A stretch of 64,000 bases of DNA from Trichostrongylus colubriformis. Its lineage: Eukaryota; Nematoda; Chromadorea; Rhabditida; Trichostrongylidae. Positions within the stretch are counted from its first letter, which is position 1; each line of letters starts with the position of its first letter. Location: the NCBI GenBank assembly GCA_963978905.1, contig OZ022257.1, positions 46,386,203 to 46,450,202 of the forward strand, in the 5' to 3' direction. The notes beneath the pieces were generated by a model. It saw only the letters and a list, made by a program, of their open reading frames with translations, searched no databases and was not told the origin of the DNA. This document shows positions 1 to 10,461 of this stretch, in pieces. Position numbers and translations under genes: made by a program.

Positions 1-525
1 TGTGCGCTGGTGACTGACAGCTGTGTAAATGTTGTGGCAGGAAAGGGGACGAGACTTCAATAGAGTTGCTGTTCTTCCAATTTTTGGATTTTTGCGTCAG
101 AATGAAGAAAATGCCTGGTTCTTTTTGTGTTTCTGTTCATGTACTGCATGTAGTGGAGTGGTTCTAAGAGGAATTAGAATTATAGAATTCTCATGGATGA
201 CTCCTCTGAAACCAATCGCTCAAAGTGATTTTAGAACACCTCTATAACTACTGATACACTAGCTTCAATTCGTTGATAAGTGTTGCTATTAGCTTGGCCA
301 TCCTTTCTATTTATATTCAAATACGTGATTGTAGTGAGTGTAGTTCCTATGGATCTGATGGAGTTTTTATCGAGGATGGAAAGGTCTATTACAGAAAAAT
401 CATCTCTACTATTCACCGATATTGGCCGCACGTACAAACAGACGGAACATACGCCGCTGGGCATTGCACTTACGCTCCCATCTCTGTTATGAGATTTTCA
501 CAAACGCTTCAAGCATTTTAATTAG
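1..525. other. no recognisable feature
   Basis: Several short open frames overlap on both strands, none longer than 82 codons and none with a domain I recognise. I see no repeat shared with the rest of the window. Confidence 0.5.
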
Positions 526-529
526 CTTT

Positions 530-580
530 GCATATTAGCTAAATATCGGTGAGGCCTGCATATTAGCTAAATATCGGTGA
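530..580. repeat. 23-bp direct tandem repeat, two copies
   Basis: The 23-bp unit beginning GCATATTAGCTAAATATCGG occurs at 530-552 and again, identically, at 558-580, with a 5-bp spacer. AT-rich sequence without a gene call follows to about 845. It looks like a recent local duplication; no function is evident. Confidence 0.9.
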
Positions 581-1234
581 AAATTACAATAAGAAAAAGA
601 AGAAGAATAAAAATATAAAAAAATGCAGGAAAACATAGCAGGCAGATGTAGCAGTATTGAGTGTATAGCAAGAATCTATCATAGATTTTCTAAAAATTGA
701 TGGTGCTTATTAATTATGTGTTATGTGTATATAATGATAGTCTATGATTGCTGTGTTCTAGAGTATTTATCATGCCCTATGAGCACCTAATCACCCTTAG
801 CTGGTTTGACGATAATACGATGCGTGACGTGTACTGTTTATTGCAACTGCTTGCTTTTCGCAGAATGAAAAGTGTAGGGATTTCGAGAGGTGGCAGGAAG
901 TGCTAGCGAAGAATGTTCTCTGGCTGAACGTAAGGAAGACCAAGTTCCTGAGCACAGAAGAATGTACAGAGGTAATCGTGGATTTTTACGGCGAAAACCT
1001 AGAAAAAGTCGAGAAATTCCGGGATCTGGAAGGCGATCTAGCTGCTGAAAGTACTGTGGACCAGGCGGTGAAGTCTCAATAAATGCGGCATGGATGAGAT
1101 GGCGAAAGACTTCCGGAATTCTCTGCGACCGAGGGTGCTCCAGGATTATTAAGGGTAAGGTATACCGATCGATGGTTAGGCCCGGAGTACTGTACGAAAG
1201 CGAGGGTTGGCCTATAACAAAGAACATCGAAAGG

Positions 1235-1440
1235 GGTGCTATCGCAATGGGAGGGGGCATCTCACAAAATGCTTCACATCCGAGTACTTTTGAAGGATTT
1301 GTGGGGGGTCATCTGCACATTCGAGCGTATATTTTTGCTTACGTGAAGGAGGGAGAAAGGAGCTCTCTTCCCCTTCCTGGCTGAGGTCAAAATCTGGTCC
1401 AGTAGTGGGATGCCCCCCCCCCCGTTATTGCGATAGTACC
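1235..1440. mobile_element. hAT-like MITE, family H1, copy 1
   Basis: This 206-bp non-autonomous element starts GGTGCTATCGCAATGGGAGG and ends with the near inverse TTATTGCGATAGTACC. Flanking 8-mers are TCGAAAGG (1227-1234) and ACGGAAGG (1441-1448), identical at 6 of 8 positions, which fits a decayed 8-bp target duplication of hAT type. It sits exactly between two parts of the retrotransposon reading frame: removing it with one flank rejoins the coding register. A C11 tract (1413-1423) forms part of its right end. Further copies lie at 26300-26514 and 37971-38195. Confidence 0.85.
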
Positions 1441-1511
1441 ACGGAAGGCAGCACTCCGCAGAAATGAGGATGCTTAGGCAGGGCCCTCCCAAGTATCGAG
1501 GAAGATAGCCA

Positions 1512-1765
1512 CTTTACTAAGACCCCCCTCTACGGGAATAACAGTAACTCTTGCCAGGTTGTATAGTTGCAATGTGTCTTATTGCTATGTATTCTTACAT
1601 AAAGATATCACAATTTTTTAGATTCTGGTTGAAGATACAACGCCCTCCCCCCCCCCCCCTTATCCGGTCCAATACGACCCCCTGTCGAGAAATTCTCGAC
1701 TCGCGGTAACCCTGTGCTTAGGTGTGAACGTGGCTGGCACAGTCGACAAAGCCAGACGAACACTT
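1512..1765. repeat. second foreign block inside the retrotransposon remnant, with poly(C) tract
   Basis: Between the MRMLR-coding part and the LDKVRNKDVRAV-coding part of the retrotransposon lies about 250 bp without retrotransposon coding similarity. It contains a C13 tract (1647-1659) and a palindromic GTCGAGAAATTCTCGAC at 1684-1700. The sequence after the C tract resembles parts of the repeats near 44.4 kb and 51.9 kb (CGACCCCCT next to a GTCGAG-type palindrome). I cannot fix its boundaries. Confidence 0.45.
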
Positions 1766-2062
1766 TGACAAAGTCAGGAATAAAGACGTAAGGGCAGTCT
1801 TGTATATGGCTCCTGTTCAGCTAGAGTTGAGGATGCAGCGGCAACGATGGTACGGCCACATGCTCAAAAAGCTAGAGGATCATCCAATAAGAAGGGCTCT
1901 TGCGTTCGAAACTTTCGGATGGTGACCACGAAGAGTTCAAAAAAAGGGATGGAAGCATGTCATAGAAGGATCTCACAGATATTGAGGCCACGACCGTGTA
2001 TGCCTCAGACAAGAGGAAGTAGCGACATATGACAAAAGTTGCGGACACGGCGACGGCGCGGA

Positions 2063-4227
2063 GTTAACTCCGGGGAGAAGAAGGAGTTTGCTATTGCAGA
2101 ATGGCAAGTGCAGGGACGAAAATCCTCGCTGGATGTTCTTTGAAGTAATAATCACTATCGTTGTCTCCTTATGATTCGCATAAGTACTAAGAAATGCTAA
2201 CTTCGTCGAGCCTGCTAGCTCAGACCTACATCTGCAGTAAATGATCAATTTTAATGAGCACTCTGTCTAGGCGGCGGGTACACGAGGTGTTTGGTCTTTG
2301 GTGAGGGGGTGAAGAAAGCGTGCGATGTAGTACTTGGGGGAGGAAAATGCAGAGAACCTTTGCGAAACGGTTTTTTTCGAACCTCATGGGAGCGGAGGGC
2401 ATTAATTTGCGAGAGCATTTGCAGTTGCACAAAAAATTGAACGTTCAAAAAATGCCAAAATCGTAACCAAGGAATCATCCTATGGAACATTTCTAGCCCT
2501 TCTCGAGATTGTGAAAGCCGTTCAGGCGAAATGTACCGCAGCTTCACATTAAAAATAGAAAAAGGGAAAACACAGTAATCAAATGTATGGGCAAAAATTT
2601 TGGTATTATCGAGAAAAATTCAGTATCGAAAGTAATACTTCGGTTCGTTCCGCCTTTTAAAACCTTCATATTTCTGAGTATGTACAAATAATCAAGGAAA
2701 AATAGTAGAACAAAGGCAAAAAGTCCCGGCATTTGTTACTCGATAACAGCTCAATAAAAGGTCATTTTCTGAGTGGGAGCTTTTGTGCAACTTTGAAATA
2801 GCAAGAAAAAGTTCGTTAATAAATGATAGCTGTCTAGAGCTCATAGATGCACGAAAACAAGTTTACGTGATAAGTTCAGAATGTCAGGATGGTATATCGT
2901 GACCCGTGATGCCTCCAATCAAATTCCGACGCAGATAGAAGCAGAGAAGGGTTTCATTTTGACACCACGATATTTGCGATAGATACAGGACAAGGCGCGG
3001 AATCAAAAGTACAAAAGTCAGAGGAAAATGTAAAAATAACGACGTCAGTGAGAAGAAGTGATACACATACACGCCTTATTCAAAGTCATTCGCTTCTACG
3101 AATATATGGTGTGTACACTTGCAACAAAACTGAATTTAAAGCAAAGTATAACAGATGGCGAATTCTCGAATTACTACCGAATTCTTGATTATCACTTCAC
3201 CCAAATTCAGAGCGGTCAAAAGGAAAAATGACGATTTGAATATAATGCTCAAGAAAATATGTAGGCCTATTGTGTGGGAGAGCAGGAAGTCAAAGAAAGC
3301 GATATCTAAAATCTGGAACGCTCCAAAGCCAAAAGCGCGGTTTTAATCTCCTTAAGCTCTGCGGTAACCAACAGACTCCCTACGTAGGTGCTTTCTACAA
3401 TAAACGTGTCATTTAACTGCGTATCAATACCACGTGTCACAGATCAGCACTGCTCCGATCGATACCTACTGACAGGGCGCAACACAAAACTCGGCCTCGC
3501 AAAGGACGGCAGGAAGAATACGGCTCACTTTTTTGGAGATTTTGGTCATTTTATTCCTCTTTCGTGATTGCCGTGCTACATACTTAGCACCTCTAACTTC
3601 ACTATCAATGCAATCTATTTCTACGCCTCGAAAGGACATGAACAACTAGGGAGAGCTTCAGACGGCTCATAAATGAGCTAAGGGCACTTAAAATGATCAT
3701 TATATATTTCTGGACCTGGCAACTACAACAGCACCTCAAATATCTTTGAGCGCTTTTTTTCTCAGGGGGCTTCAAAAACTGTGGTAAAGTACTGTGCGTA
3801 ATGAGAATCATCCAAATGAAAGATACTAGTTCAGGAAAGCAATATGTGACGAAATTTTCCATGAGAAGGATCGCCCTCGGGCTTTATAAGAGCCGTCTCT
3901 TTCGATAGCTGACACTTCCAAGAGGACCTGCCCCTTTCTTTAACAGAGCCCGTCCCTTTGCGGAGTTGACGCTGTGAGATTTTATTTCTCCGGTTCTGAC
4001 CATTCCATTCCGTTTTTTCTTCACCTTCGTACCAGTAAGCACCCAGACTTATGTATCGAAAGGCATGCACACCACGCGATGATCGGATTGGGGCGAGTAG
4101 GTCTTCAGATAACTGCTCACGCTGCATCTTTGTTACGGCTGCACGATGCACCCTCACGGTTTCTGCCTGCTTAAAACAACCAAGCCACGCCCACCCAACC
4201 GAATCACGTCTGGTCTCAGGCGAACGA
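2063..4227. other. no gene recognised
   Basis: Mostly AT-rich sequence with short unrelated open frames on both strands. A short word near 2876-2910 (ATGTCAGGATGGTATATCG) recurs loosely near 30.65, 43.5 and 50.55 kb and may be a repeat relic. Nothing else stands out. Confidence 0.4.
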
Positions 4228-4505
4228 TTTCCGATGTGCGGCTTCCATTATCGAAACGGCTGCTTATCGTCATCTTTGCTTATTGCAGGTTTCCTTCTCC
4301 ACGTGAGCGCTACGTTGGAAACTTGTTCGTTCAAGGCTAGGTGTGATTTCGTTAGGTGGGCGTGGCTCGGTTATGTTTAAGCCGGCACAGCACCGTGAGA
4401 ATGCACCGCGCAGCAGCAGCAAATGTGTAGCCTGAGCAGTTATCGAAGGACCTACTCGGCTAAGAAAAGTGAGCCACTAATCTGATCATCACGCAGTGTG
4501 CCTAT
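4228..4505 (+). repeat. dispersed repeat R1, copy 1
   Basis: The segment shares an ordered series of words with 28475-28785: TTTCCTTCTCCACGT, a GCTACGTTGGAAACTTGTTC-like block, a G/C-rich middle, a GCAGCAGCAAATGTGTAGCCT-like stretch, and an end block resembling GTGATTATCGCGTGGTGTG. A third, interrupted copy spans 24505-25035. The small open frames inside are not preserved between copies, so it is treated as a non-coding interspersed repeat. Confidence 0.65.
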
Positions 4506-4565
4506 CGACATTCGGACCTCACTACTTCTACGATAGTTTTTGAAGGACTCGTTCACCAAAAAAAT

Positions 4566-4949
4566 GAGTTTCTTTGTCACCCTTATATTTATGTTGTTTT
4601 TGCCTAATAAGGGCCGCATGCTAGATTTCACGCGAAAAAGTGAGAATTCGGCTAAGATACACCTTCCCGAATTCTCAGCCGGGTGGGCGGGGCCTCTGAG
4701 TAAAAGCCCGTCCCACCGTCCGCCGCGATTAAGAACCGAAAGTTGGACTGTTTATGTAACTTTCTGTCCCTACAATGCTTCTGCGACCGCGTAGGACGAC
4801 GGGGTGGGCACTTGCTCGGAGGCCCCGCCCACCAGGCCGAAAATTCGGGGAGCTGCATCTCAGCCGAGTTCACACTTTTTCGCGTGAAACTTTGCATGCG
4901 GCTCTTATTAGGCGGATACATTTGAATATATGAGTAAGAAAGAAACTTA
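4566..4949. repeat. 384-bp near-palindrome with arms of about 155 bp (family R2)
   Basis: The left arm (4566-4721) and right arm (4797-4949) are imperfect reverse complements over their whole length. Matching words include CCTAATAAGGGCCGCATGC, TTTCACGCGAAAAAGTG and GGTGGGCGGGGCCTC. The central 75 bp are unpaired. Short open frames on both strands simply mirror the two arms. Relics of the same arm end occur at 7930-8050 and 14440-14590, so this is a folded-back dispersed element. No target duplication is clear. Confidence 0.85.
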
Positions 4950-6039
4950 TTTCACCGTGGATTATACCCTTAAGTTATGCATATGCCGACGTAATATGCT
5001 GCGCTTTTATTTCGCAGATGTCATGAAGCCCTCTATCGTCCCGGATATGTACAGATAATTGAGTGCGTACTTCCCAGCAACATGACTCATACGACCACTT
5101 GCTTCTTTACTCTCTGCTCCATACAATCCGATTGTAATGCAATTAATCCCGATCACCCTATTCCGTTAGTCTTTAGAGCAAAGACGAGCTGGCCCGCTGG
5201 CTATTTCCCGGAGGTAAGCTAAGCGGATCAGCGATAATGCGACGATGACGAATGACAGCAGATCGGCCACTGATTAGGAAGAGCAGGCTTTTGACACGAG
5301 AAGTTCCGGTAATAAAGAGAAAAAGGACATTTTCCATGAGAAAGAAAATACAAATACGGAGAAAATAAATTAAAAAATTAATAAAAGGCTTAATGAGTTG
5401 CCATTAAATGTCTTCGAAAGTAAATGCTGCTGATGTAGACACCTCGCTCACATAATTACATCTATGTGAAACAAGGAAAAGGTTGATAATAATCCAAAAA
5501 CCTCTGCTCGGAAAGGAATTCCTGTGGAAAATGCACTCTCAAGGCGTTTCACAGGGCAAAATCTGGAATATTCAAAGAGAGAGTCGAAGGTTCTAGCCTC
5601 GTGTTTCCTTGAACAGAACGTTCCTGTCTCTCCAGCCGCATTGGTTGAAATCACGCGTTGCGACAACACAGTGTCCTTACGCACGCGTACGCAGCGCTCA
5701 ACACGGAGTTAAAGAGTTAAGGCCTAGGGCGAAAAGGATTGAGCCTTGTTATATGTAGATACCAGAAGGGTAATTTGTATATTTGGATGAGGAGCCCGCG
5801 CTGACTCTGAATTAGGAGCCAGTTTACAGTTTTTTTTTGTTCGATAGGGTTTCGAAGAAGGCGAGTTGCCGGAACATCAGCTCTATAAGTACGATAACGA
5901 TCAAGAGACTGAGGAGTGAGTAACACTGATCCTATCAAACAACACTGAATTAATAGAGAGCCGTACGCGCAGTAAATATGTTAGAGAGGAGTTCAATGAG
6001 TTATGTTGTGCTGAAAAGTGCTCTTTGAACTCGTTAGGG
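4950..6039. other. no gene recognised
   Basis: Open frames of 60-78 codons occur on both strands around 5450-5940 without recognisable domains. No repeat linking this stretch to the rest of the window was noticed. Confidence 0.4.
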
Positions 6040-6230
6040 GAACTGGAAGGAGTCCGAAGAAAGAAGAAGATCCACAGAAATTCTAGGTTAGAAGCGATGA
6101 TCGGCAGAGAAACGTGGATTCAAAAGCGCGGCGTTATGGTGTGTATTCGCATCACATTCGCATCAACATACTGACTTTCCGAGTTGTCCGCTGTAGGGAT
6201 GTCATTTGTTGTCTCGTAGAGAGAATTTCA
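6040..6230 (+). repeat. dispersed repeat R3, copy 1
   Basis: This stretch shares with 22195-22400 the series AAGAAGAAGATCCACA, AAAAGCGCGGCG, GCATCACATTCGCATCA and CTGACTTTCCGAGTTGT in the same order. It grades at its right end into the R4 repeat. Confidence 0.65.
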
Positions 6231-6450
6231 TTCATCCGTGATGAGTGACATAAGTGAAACAACACACAGTAACAAACAAGTAAAACAATTGAATGAGGAA
6301 TAAGCGAAAGCGTAAGAAATAGAGTGATTATGATTGAAACCTAATGAATTTACTTTCGACGTCTTGGCAAGGAGTCGTGTGTGCGTTGCGGCAACTGCAC
6401 GCCATCGTAATCCCATGTCGTGAACCGAAACTGGCCTCCTTCGAGCGTCT
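6196..6450 (+). repeat. dispersed repeat R4, copy 1
   Basis: It shares with 6674-6930 and 42630-42850 a block running from a GATGTCATTTG-like word through TTTCATTCATC(C)GTGATGA, AAGTGAAACAACA, AACAAACAAGT to a cysteine-codon-like GGCAAGGAGTCGTGTGTGC stretch. The two nearest copies are direct repeats about 480 bp apart. No coding potential is preserved. Confidence 0.6.
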
Positions 6451-6673
6451 TTAATAAGGCCCTACGGTAACGCGCTTGGCACGACACGCCTCAGCACCGC
6501 CCCAAAGCAAGTAAAACGTTCGTGAAAACACTATTCTCTGTAAACGAACATTCGAGAAAGTCGCGTTTTGAAATCCCATCTTCGAGAAGCTATTACGAAT
6601 CTGGCGCGTTTCACCTCGATCTGTACGCTTCATTGGCCGAGTTGCTTGCTGATGTTAGGCAGAGAAGACCGAT

Positions 6674-6930
6674 GCCACTGTCACTTGATGTCGCGTAGGG
6701 GGAATTCGATTTCACTCATGATGATAATAAACAAGTGAAACAACAAAAGCAACAAACAAGTGACACACTGAAAGGGAGAATAGGTGGATGAGTAAGAAAA
6801 AAGGTGTTCGTGGTAAAAAATCCAGCGTATTCACACTCGACTTCTTGGTAAGGCGTCGTGTGTGCAATTGCAGCAAACTGAATGAACTGCAATTGCTTAC
6901 CGTAGGCAAAAACAGCTCTCTCCTGATATC
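6674..6930 (+). repeat. dispersed repeat R4, copy 2
   Basis: Direct repeat of the 6196-6450 segment, with AAACAAGTGAAACAACA, GCAACAAACAAGTGACA and GGTAAGGCGTCGTGTGTGC in the same order. The intervening 220 bp are unrelated. Confidence 0.6.
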
Positions 6931-7589
6931 TTCAAAAGGGGCGGTCGAAAATGTAGAGTGAGGCAACGGCTAGAGACTCTCCCCTATAGTGATGCAGGGC
7001 TCATCACTGGAGTTGGATATGACACAATGAGAGAAGAAGTTTTTTCCCGAGTTTCAGAGGGAACTGAGCGAAGGAGAAGTGAATAGCGGGGGCGTTTCAT
7101 TTTGTGCACAAATTTGCCCTCATAGAAAATGGCTATTACACATATATTCGTGAATAAATGATGCTATTCCACAAAAAAACATTTCCACATCACGTCACAC
7201 GAACAACGGCATGAATAGCTGAAGGGCGCTAGCACTGCCACATTCAGCACTAATTTCGACGTTTGACTACTGAAAAAGGGGTTGTGTACAATTTTGCACG
7301 CGTGTTAGACAGCCTCGTGAATTTTTTACTGTGTACGCCCATGTTCGTTTATTCTGCTGCACGTCTCTACTTTGTTTGAGTTCGCTCATGGAAAGTGGCT
7401 GAAAAATGCCGGTGAGAGAGGAATACGGCCACACATGACTGAATAAAACACGTGGTTGAGCAGAAAGAACAAGCACTATTCCTTAGGTAGCATGGAAATG
7501 AGGTTGGTGCACAAAATGAACTATAAGATCGGAACCAGGATGATAGGCACTCCAAAGAAACTCACGGAATCAACGGAATTCAAGTAACT
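6931..7589. other. no gene recognised
   Basis: Only short open frames (up to 69 codons) on the minus strand; no motif or repeat recognised. Confidence 0.4.
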
Positions 7590-8060
7590 TACACGGAGAT
7601 TTCATGATTCCAATTCCGCTTGAAATCACTCTACTAGATACATACATTACAAAACAAAATCACAAAAAGAAGCAAGAAATTCCCTTTACTCCAAGGCAGA
7701 AATCGTATTGGAAGAAGGGCAACTCACTTGAATTCCCGCCACACTTCTCGACACAACATTTGAACAGCCGTCAGCAGGCAGAGCGCGGTTCAAAATTTTG
7801 CGGCCAGCCTTGGTTTATTTCTTGCTCTGCGTCCCTGACCACGTGACCGACGCCTCTTTTCTCCTGAAACCTTGGTCATTGCTTTCCCTCAAACACCCCA
7901 TCCCCTCGTCCGTCACTTTGGAGAGCTATATCCCAATTGTAATCTTGCATATGCGCGTAAAACTTTGGATGCGGACCTTAGTAAGGAATAACATAAATAT
8001 GTGGGTAACAAAAGAGTCCCAATTCCCGTGGACGATTCTCATAACAACTGGAAGTATCAT
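7590..8060 (+). repeat. dispersed repeat R5 ending in an R2-type arm
   Basis: The left part shares ATGATTCCAATT, a CTATACTA-like word, GACGTAGAAATCG-like and CTTCCCGCC blocks with 36415-36650, in order. The right part (7930-8050) matches 14475-14575 (TGCGCGTAAAACTT, a GGATGCG word, ACATAAATATGTGGGTAAC, CCGTGGACGATTC). The two overlapping open frames of 80 and 96 codons are not preserved in the other copies. Confidence 0.5.
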
Positions 8061-8639
8061 CAGAGGTAATGAAGGATGTTGGAAGTGAGAAGACGCGTCT
8101 GTGAATAAAATGACGAGTTCAGAAAAGACGATCTATCGCGAAACTTGCTTCCAAAAGTGTGAAGGTTTATCGCGGTATCATTTGCAAAACATGCTCCTTG
8201 TAAAAGGAATCGCTAATTTAAGATCAAAGAAGTCATCACTGGCGAAATTGGCATCGATGCGTGTTGAGGACCTTCTTGCAGTATCCTATGTGTGCAATGC
8301 GTTCCAGTACTGTAGGTGGCGTCAGCGGACCAGCTGAGGAGGGCGGTACCTACTCCTGATGCTTGTGGTAATTAATACGTTGCGTAACTGCTGAGGACTG
8401 AAGCAAGTCTATGAAATAAAAGATCGGAAATGTGTGCCTGGCGTGCCTCTCAAAAGCCTAATAGATATCCGGAGTCATTATCACATGTGCCATAAATTTT
8501 ACGCGAGAATTCGTGCTATTAGTCCATATGGATGAATTGAACGAGCATTCTTCGAATCAAGGCATAGCCGCATCAAAATGAGCTTCCCCGAAGTACAAAG
8601 AACGTTCAAGGAAGAGTCACTTTGCTCACGGTTCACATC
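8061..8639. other. no gene recognised
   Basis: A 78-codon frame at 8101-8337 has no recognisable domain. No repeat noticed. Confidence 0.35.
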
Positions 8640-8790
8640 GGTCAGGTATTCAAAACATAGGGTAATGAAAGAAATAAGTACTGGAATAAAATATTCCTGG
8701 GATGTCCTCTGTAAGCAGGAGCAAGCTGTGGCTCACTACTTTCATCGCCATAAAAATATGGAGCCTTCAGTGGGCACAGTCAGGCCCAAA
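8640..8790 (+). repeat. diverged relative of the T2 MITE interior
   Basis: CAAAACATAGGGTAATGAAAG, GAGCAAGCTGTGGCTCACTA and ATGGAGCCTTCAG recur in the same order and spacing at 16197-16320, the interior of the T2 MITE. The T2 terminal repeats are not visible here, so this copy is truncated or the sequence belongs to a longer parent element. Confidence 0.65.
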
Positions 8791-9300
8791 GTACCTAGTA
8801 CCTACGGCATGAAGGTCCGCCTAAAAAAGCAGAGCCAACTTCCGTGATGGATCTCTTGTGGCAAGCTTTGTAATGACAGAACCCCCAAAAGTTCAGAAGT
8901 CACAGAGATTTGGCTGAGCGGACAACTGCTAAGATCCGAAGTGTCATTTTTCATGCCTCAAACCAGCCTCTGGAAAGGTTTCGGCGGTAATGGCACGTTC
9001 TCGTTCTCAGAAGCGAAGGGTGTTGCGAACCCGGATAAAACGGAATTTTCAAAAACCTCATCCGCTATAAAGTCAATCAGGTACCCAGAATGAGCAGATC
9101 TAACAAGTTCGTGAACGAAGATGGCAAAATGTCGGATTTTGCTCAGTTGAAGTGACACATCAAGGGTCCCTATACTGCTCGTGGCCGTCCCGGAGTTTAG
9201 TGAAAGGCTGAAGTAAGTTCTCGGAAATACCTCGCTAGAATCTGCTTAAGTTTGACTATTATGGCACTAAAAGTGGAGAAGGAAGAGGGACTCCTTTTTT
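8791..9300. other. no gene recognised
   Basis: Short minus-strand frames only; nothing recognised. Confidence 0.35.
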
Positions 9301-9505
9301 GGGTGTGCACACATATGACAAATATTCGCGCGGTCCTGCGACGAACGGCACCTTGGATATCTTTTGTGGTTGCGTACATTGCAACACTCCCTTCAGATTT
9401 TACGCCCGATGTAATTATTTCTTGACTAGGATTGTTAGCATGTGATGCTATCGTTTTTTACTTTTTATGTCGAAAGCGAAAATTTGTCATAAGTGTACAC
9501 ATCCC
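9301..9505. mobile_element. TIR element, family V1, copy 1 (205 bp)
   Basis: Starts GGGTGTGCACACATATGACA and ends with the near inverse TTTGTCATAAGTGTACACAT plus CCC. The same termini, facing inward, bound 23866-24102 and 45844-46236. The cores of the three copies are not obviously alike and differ in length (205, 237, 393 bp). Flanks are T-rich on both sides here, so a duplication cannot be proved. Superfamily unknown. Confidence 0.7.
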
Positions 9506-9792
9506 TTTTTGGCACCCACTCCAATTTTAGGAAGAAAGGTAGGGATATGACCACGTGTGCCTAGGAAACTCGGAGGGCATAGAATGTGCTGCAGATGAAC
9601 CCCACGGGGAGGTGTACAGTAGAGAGAACCATCACAATAACGATGTTGCTGCAAACAGCGGCGATGGTGATAACGTCCTATCACTTAATAGCAGGTCTGC
9701 TGATCAGTTACAGGCCATCGAAAACAGCATTTGATGTTTTTATTAACATAAAAACTTCGGAATTGACTGGGCAAATGGAAACAACAGAAATA

Positions 9793-10030
9793 TGCTCATG
9801 AAATGGCCGAGAAGACTCGGCCATTTCATTTCGGGTGGTCCCGAGTTCAAATCCTGGATCAAAGCCCGCTCTAGACGGAACCGTCCGCCCTTACAGTCCA
9901 GTTCCCGAAGGCTGACAAGGCGTGGCCTACAGAGTTGGGTGAGAGTGTGTGGCGGGGTGAGAGAGATCGATACAAGTCCGTAGGCATCGCCCTGCCAGCC
10001 GTCGGGAAATGGACTGTACAAGATCAATCA
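9793..10030 (+). mobile_element. tRNA-derived SINE-like head (S3) plus inverted-repeat module
   Basis: TGGCCGAG at 9804-9811 resembles a pol III A box and GAGTTCAAATCC (9843-9854) a B box, as in a tRNA-Ser/Leu-type promoter. The A-box region has become a perfect hairpin: ATGAAATGGCCGAG (9798-9811), loop AAGA, CTCGGCCATTTCAT (9816-9829). Downstream, 9893-10019 is a separate module bounded by ACAGTCCA and TGGACTGT with GGCGTGGCCTACAGA inside; the same module occurs within the SINE at 23.3 kb. Promoter activity is inferred from boxes only. Confidence 0.6.
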
Positions 10031-10299
10031 GTTTGATTATAGTCGCGTAATAGGACGAAAACAATAGCATCACTTCGGCAGGCCTTCGATCAGATAAAGA
10101 ATAAGAGAATAGAGTTTTCGATGATAGTCAATCCCTTGTAGAGATACGCCACGCATTCTTTTAGGTCGTCCGGAAAACTTTTGTGGTTCTCGACCATAAC
10201 TCCTCTGAACTTTTGTCGAGAGAAATTGAAAGAAGTTTGGCTTATCACATCAAAAAAACTCGATTTAAGATATGACCCAGGAAAATATACCGGTGAGGT

Positions 10300-10461
10300 T
10301 ACGGTGACTACAAAAAGAGTGCACTCACACCTGTATTAAATGCTTGGGAATTGTAAGTTCCTATCTCTCATGCAAATAATCAGTACTGGGAAAATTGTAC
10401 TGCAGTAGATTAAATCTGGAAAACCGAAGATTGATAGATGACTAAGGGAGGTTTAATAGTC
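10300..10461 (-). repeat. inverted repeat partner of 12655-12815 (family R6)
   Basis: Read on the minus strand, GACTATTAAACCTCCC, a CAGATTTAATCTAC word, ATTTTCCCAG and AATACAGGTGTGAGTGCAC match the plus strand of 12655-12815 in order. The arms are about 160 bp and 2.2 kb apart. They may be two independent copies of one dispersed repeat or ends of a larger structure. Confidence 0.7.

Larger units (their letters stand above)
860..2062 (+). pseudogene. RTE-like non-LTR retrotransposon, decayed reverse-transcriptase C-terminal part
   Basis: Translation in shifting forward frames gives the tail of an RTE-type reverse transcriptase polyprotein. Around 920-1230 one reads LNVRKTKFLSTEE, then (after a frameshift near 1080) INAAWMRWRK, GILCDRGCSR, KGKVYRSMVRP and TKNIER, which match the usual order of the region after the polymerase core. 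The segment after 1441 continues with a MRMLR motif, and 1770-2060 carries LDKVRNKDVRAV, QRWYGHMLKK and EDHPIRRAL, the typical C-terminal 'thumb/tail' block. Frameshifts and stops are scattered throughout, and the endonuclease and catalytic YxDD parts are absent, so it is a dead 5'-truncated copy. It is broken by an hAT-like MITE at 1235-1440 and a second foreign block at about 1512-1765. Such elements are the likely source of enzyme for the SINEs in this window. The RTE assignment rests on recognised motif order, not a search. Confidence 0.85.

Noticed and set aside
7720..7810. Shared CTTCCCGCC / GGCGGGAATTC words as promoter (E2F-like) sites
   Set aside because: They recur because the surrounding R5/R10 repeats recur; no gene lies downstream.
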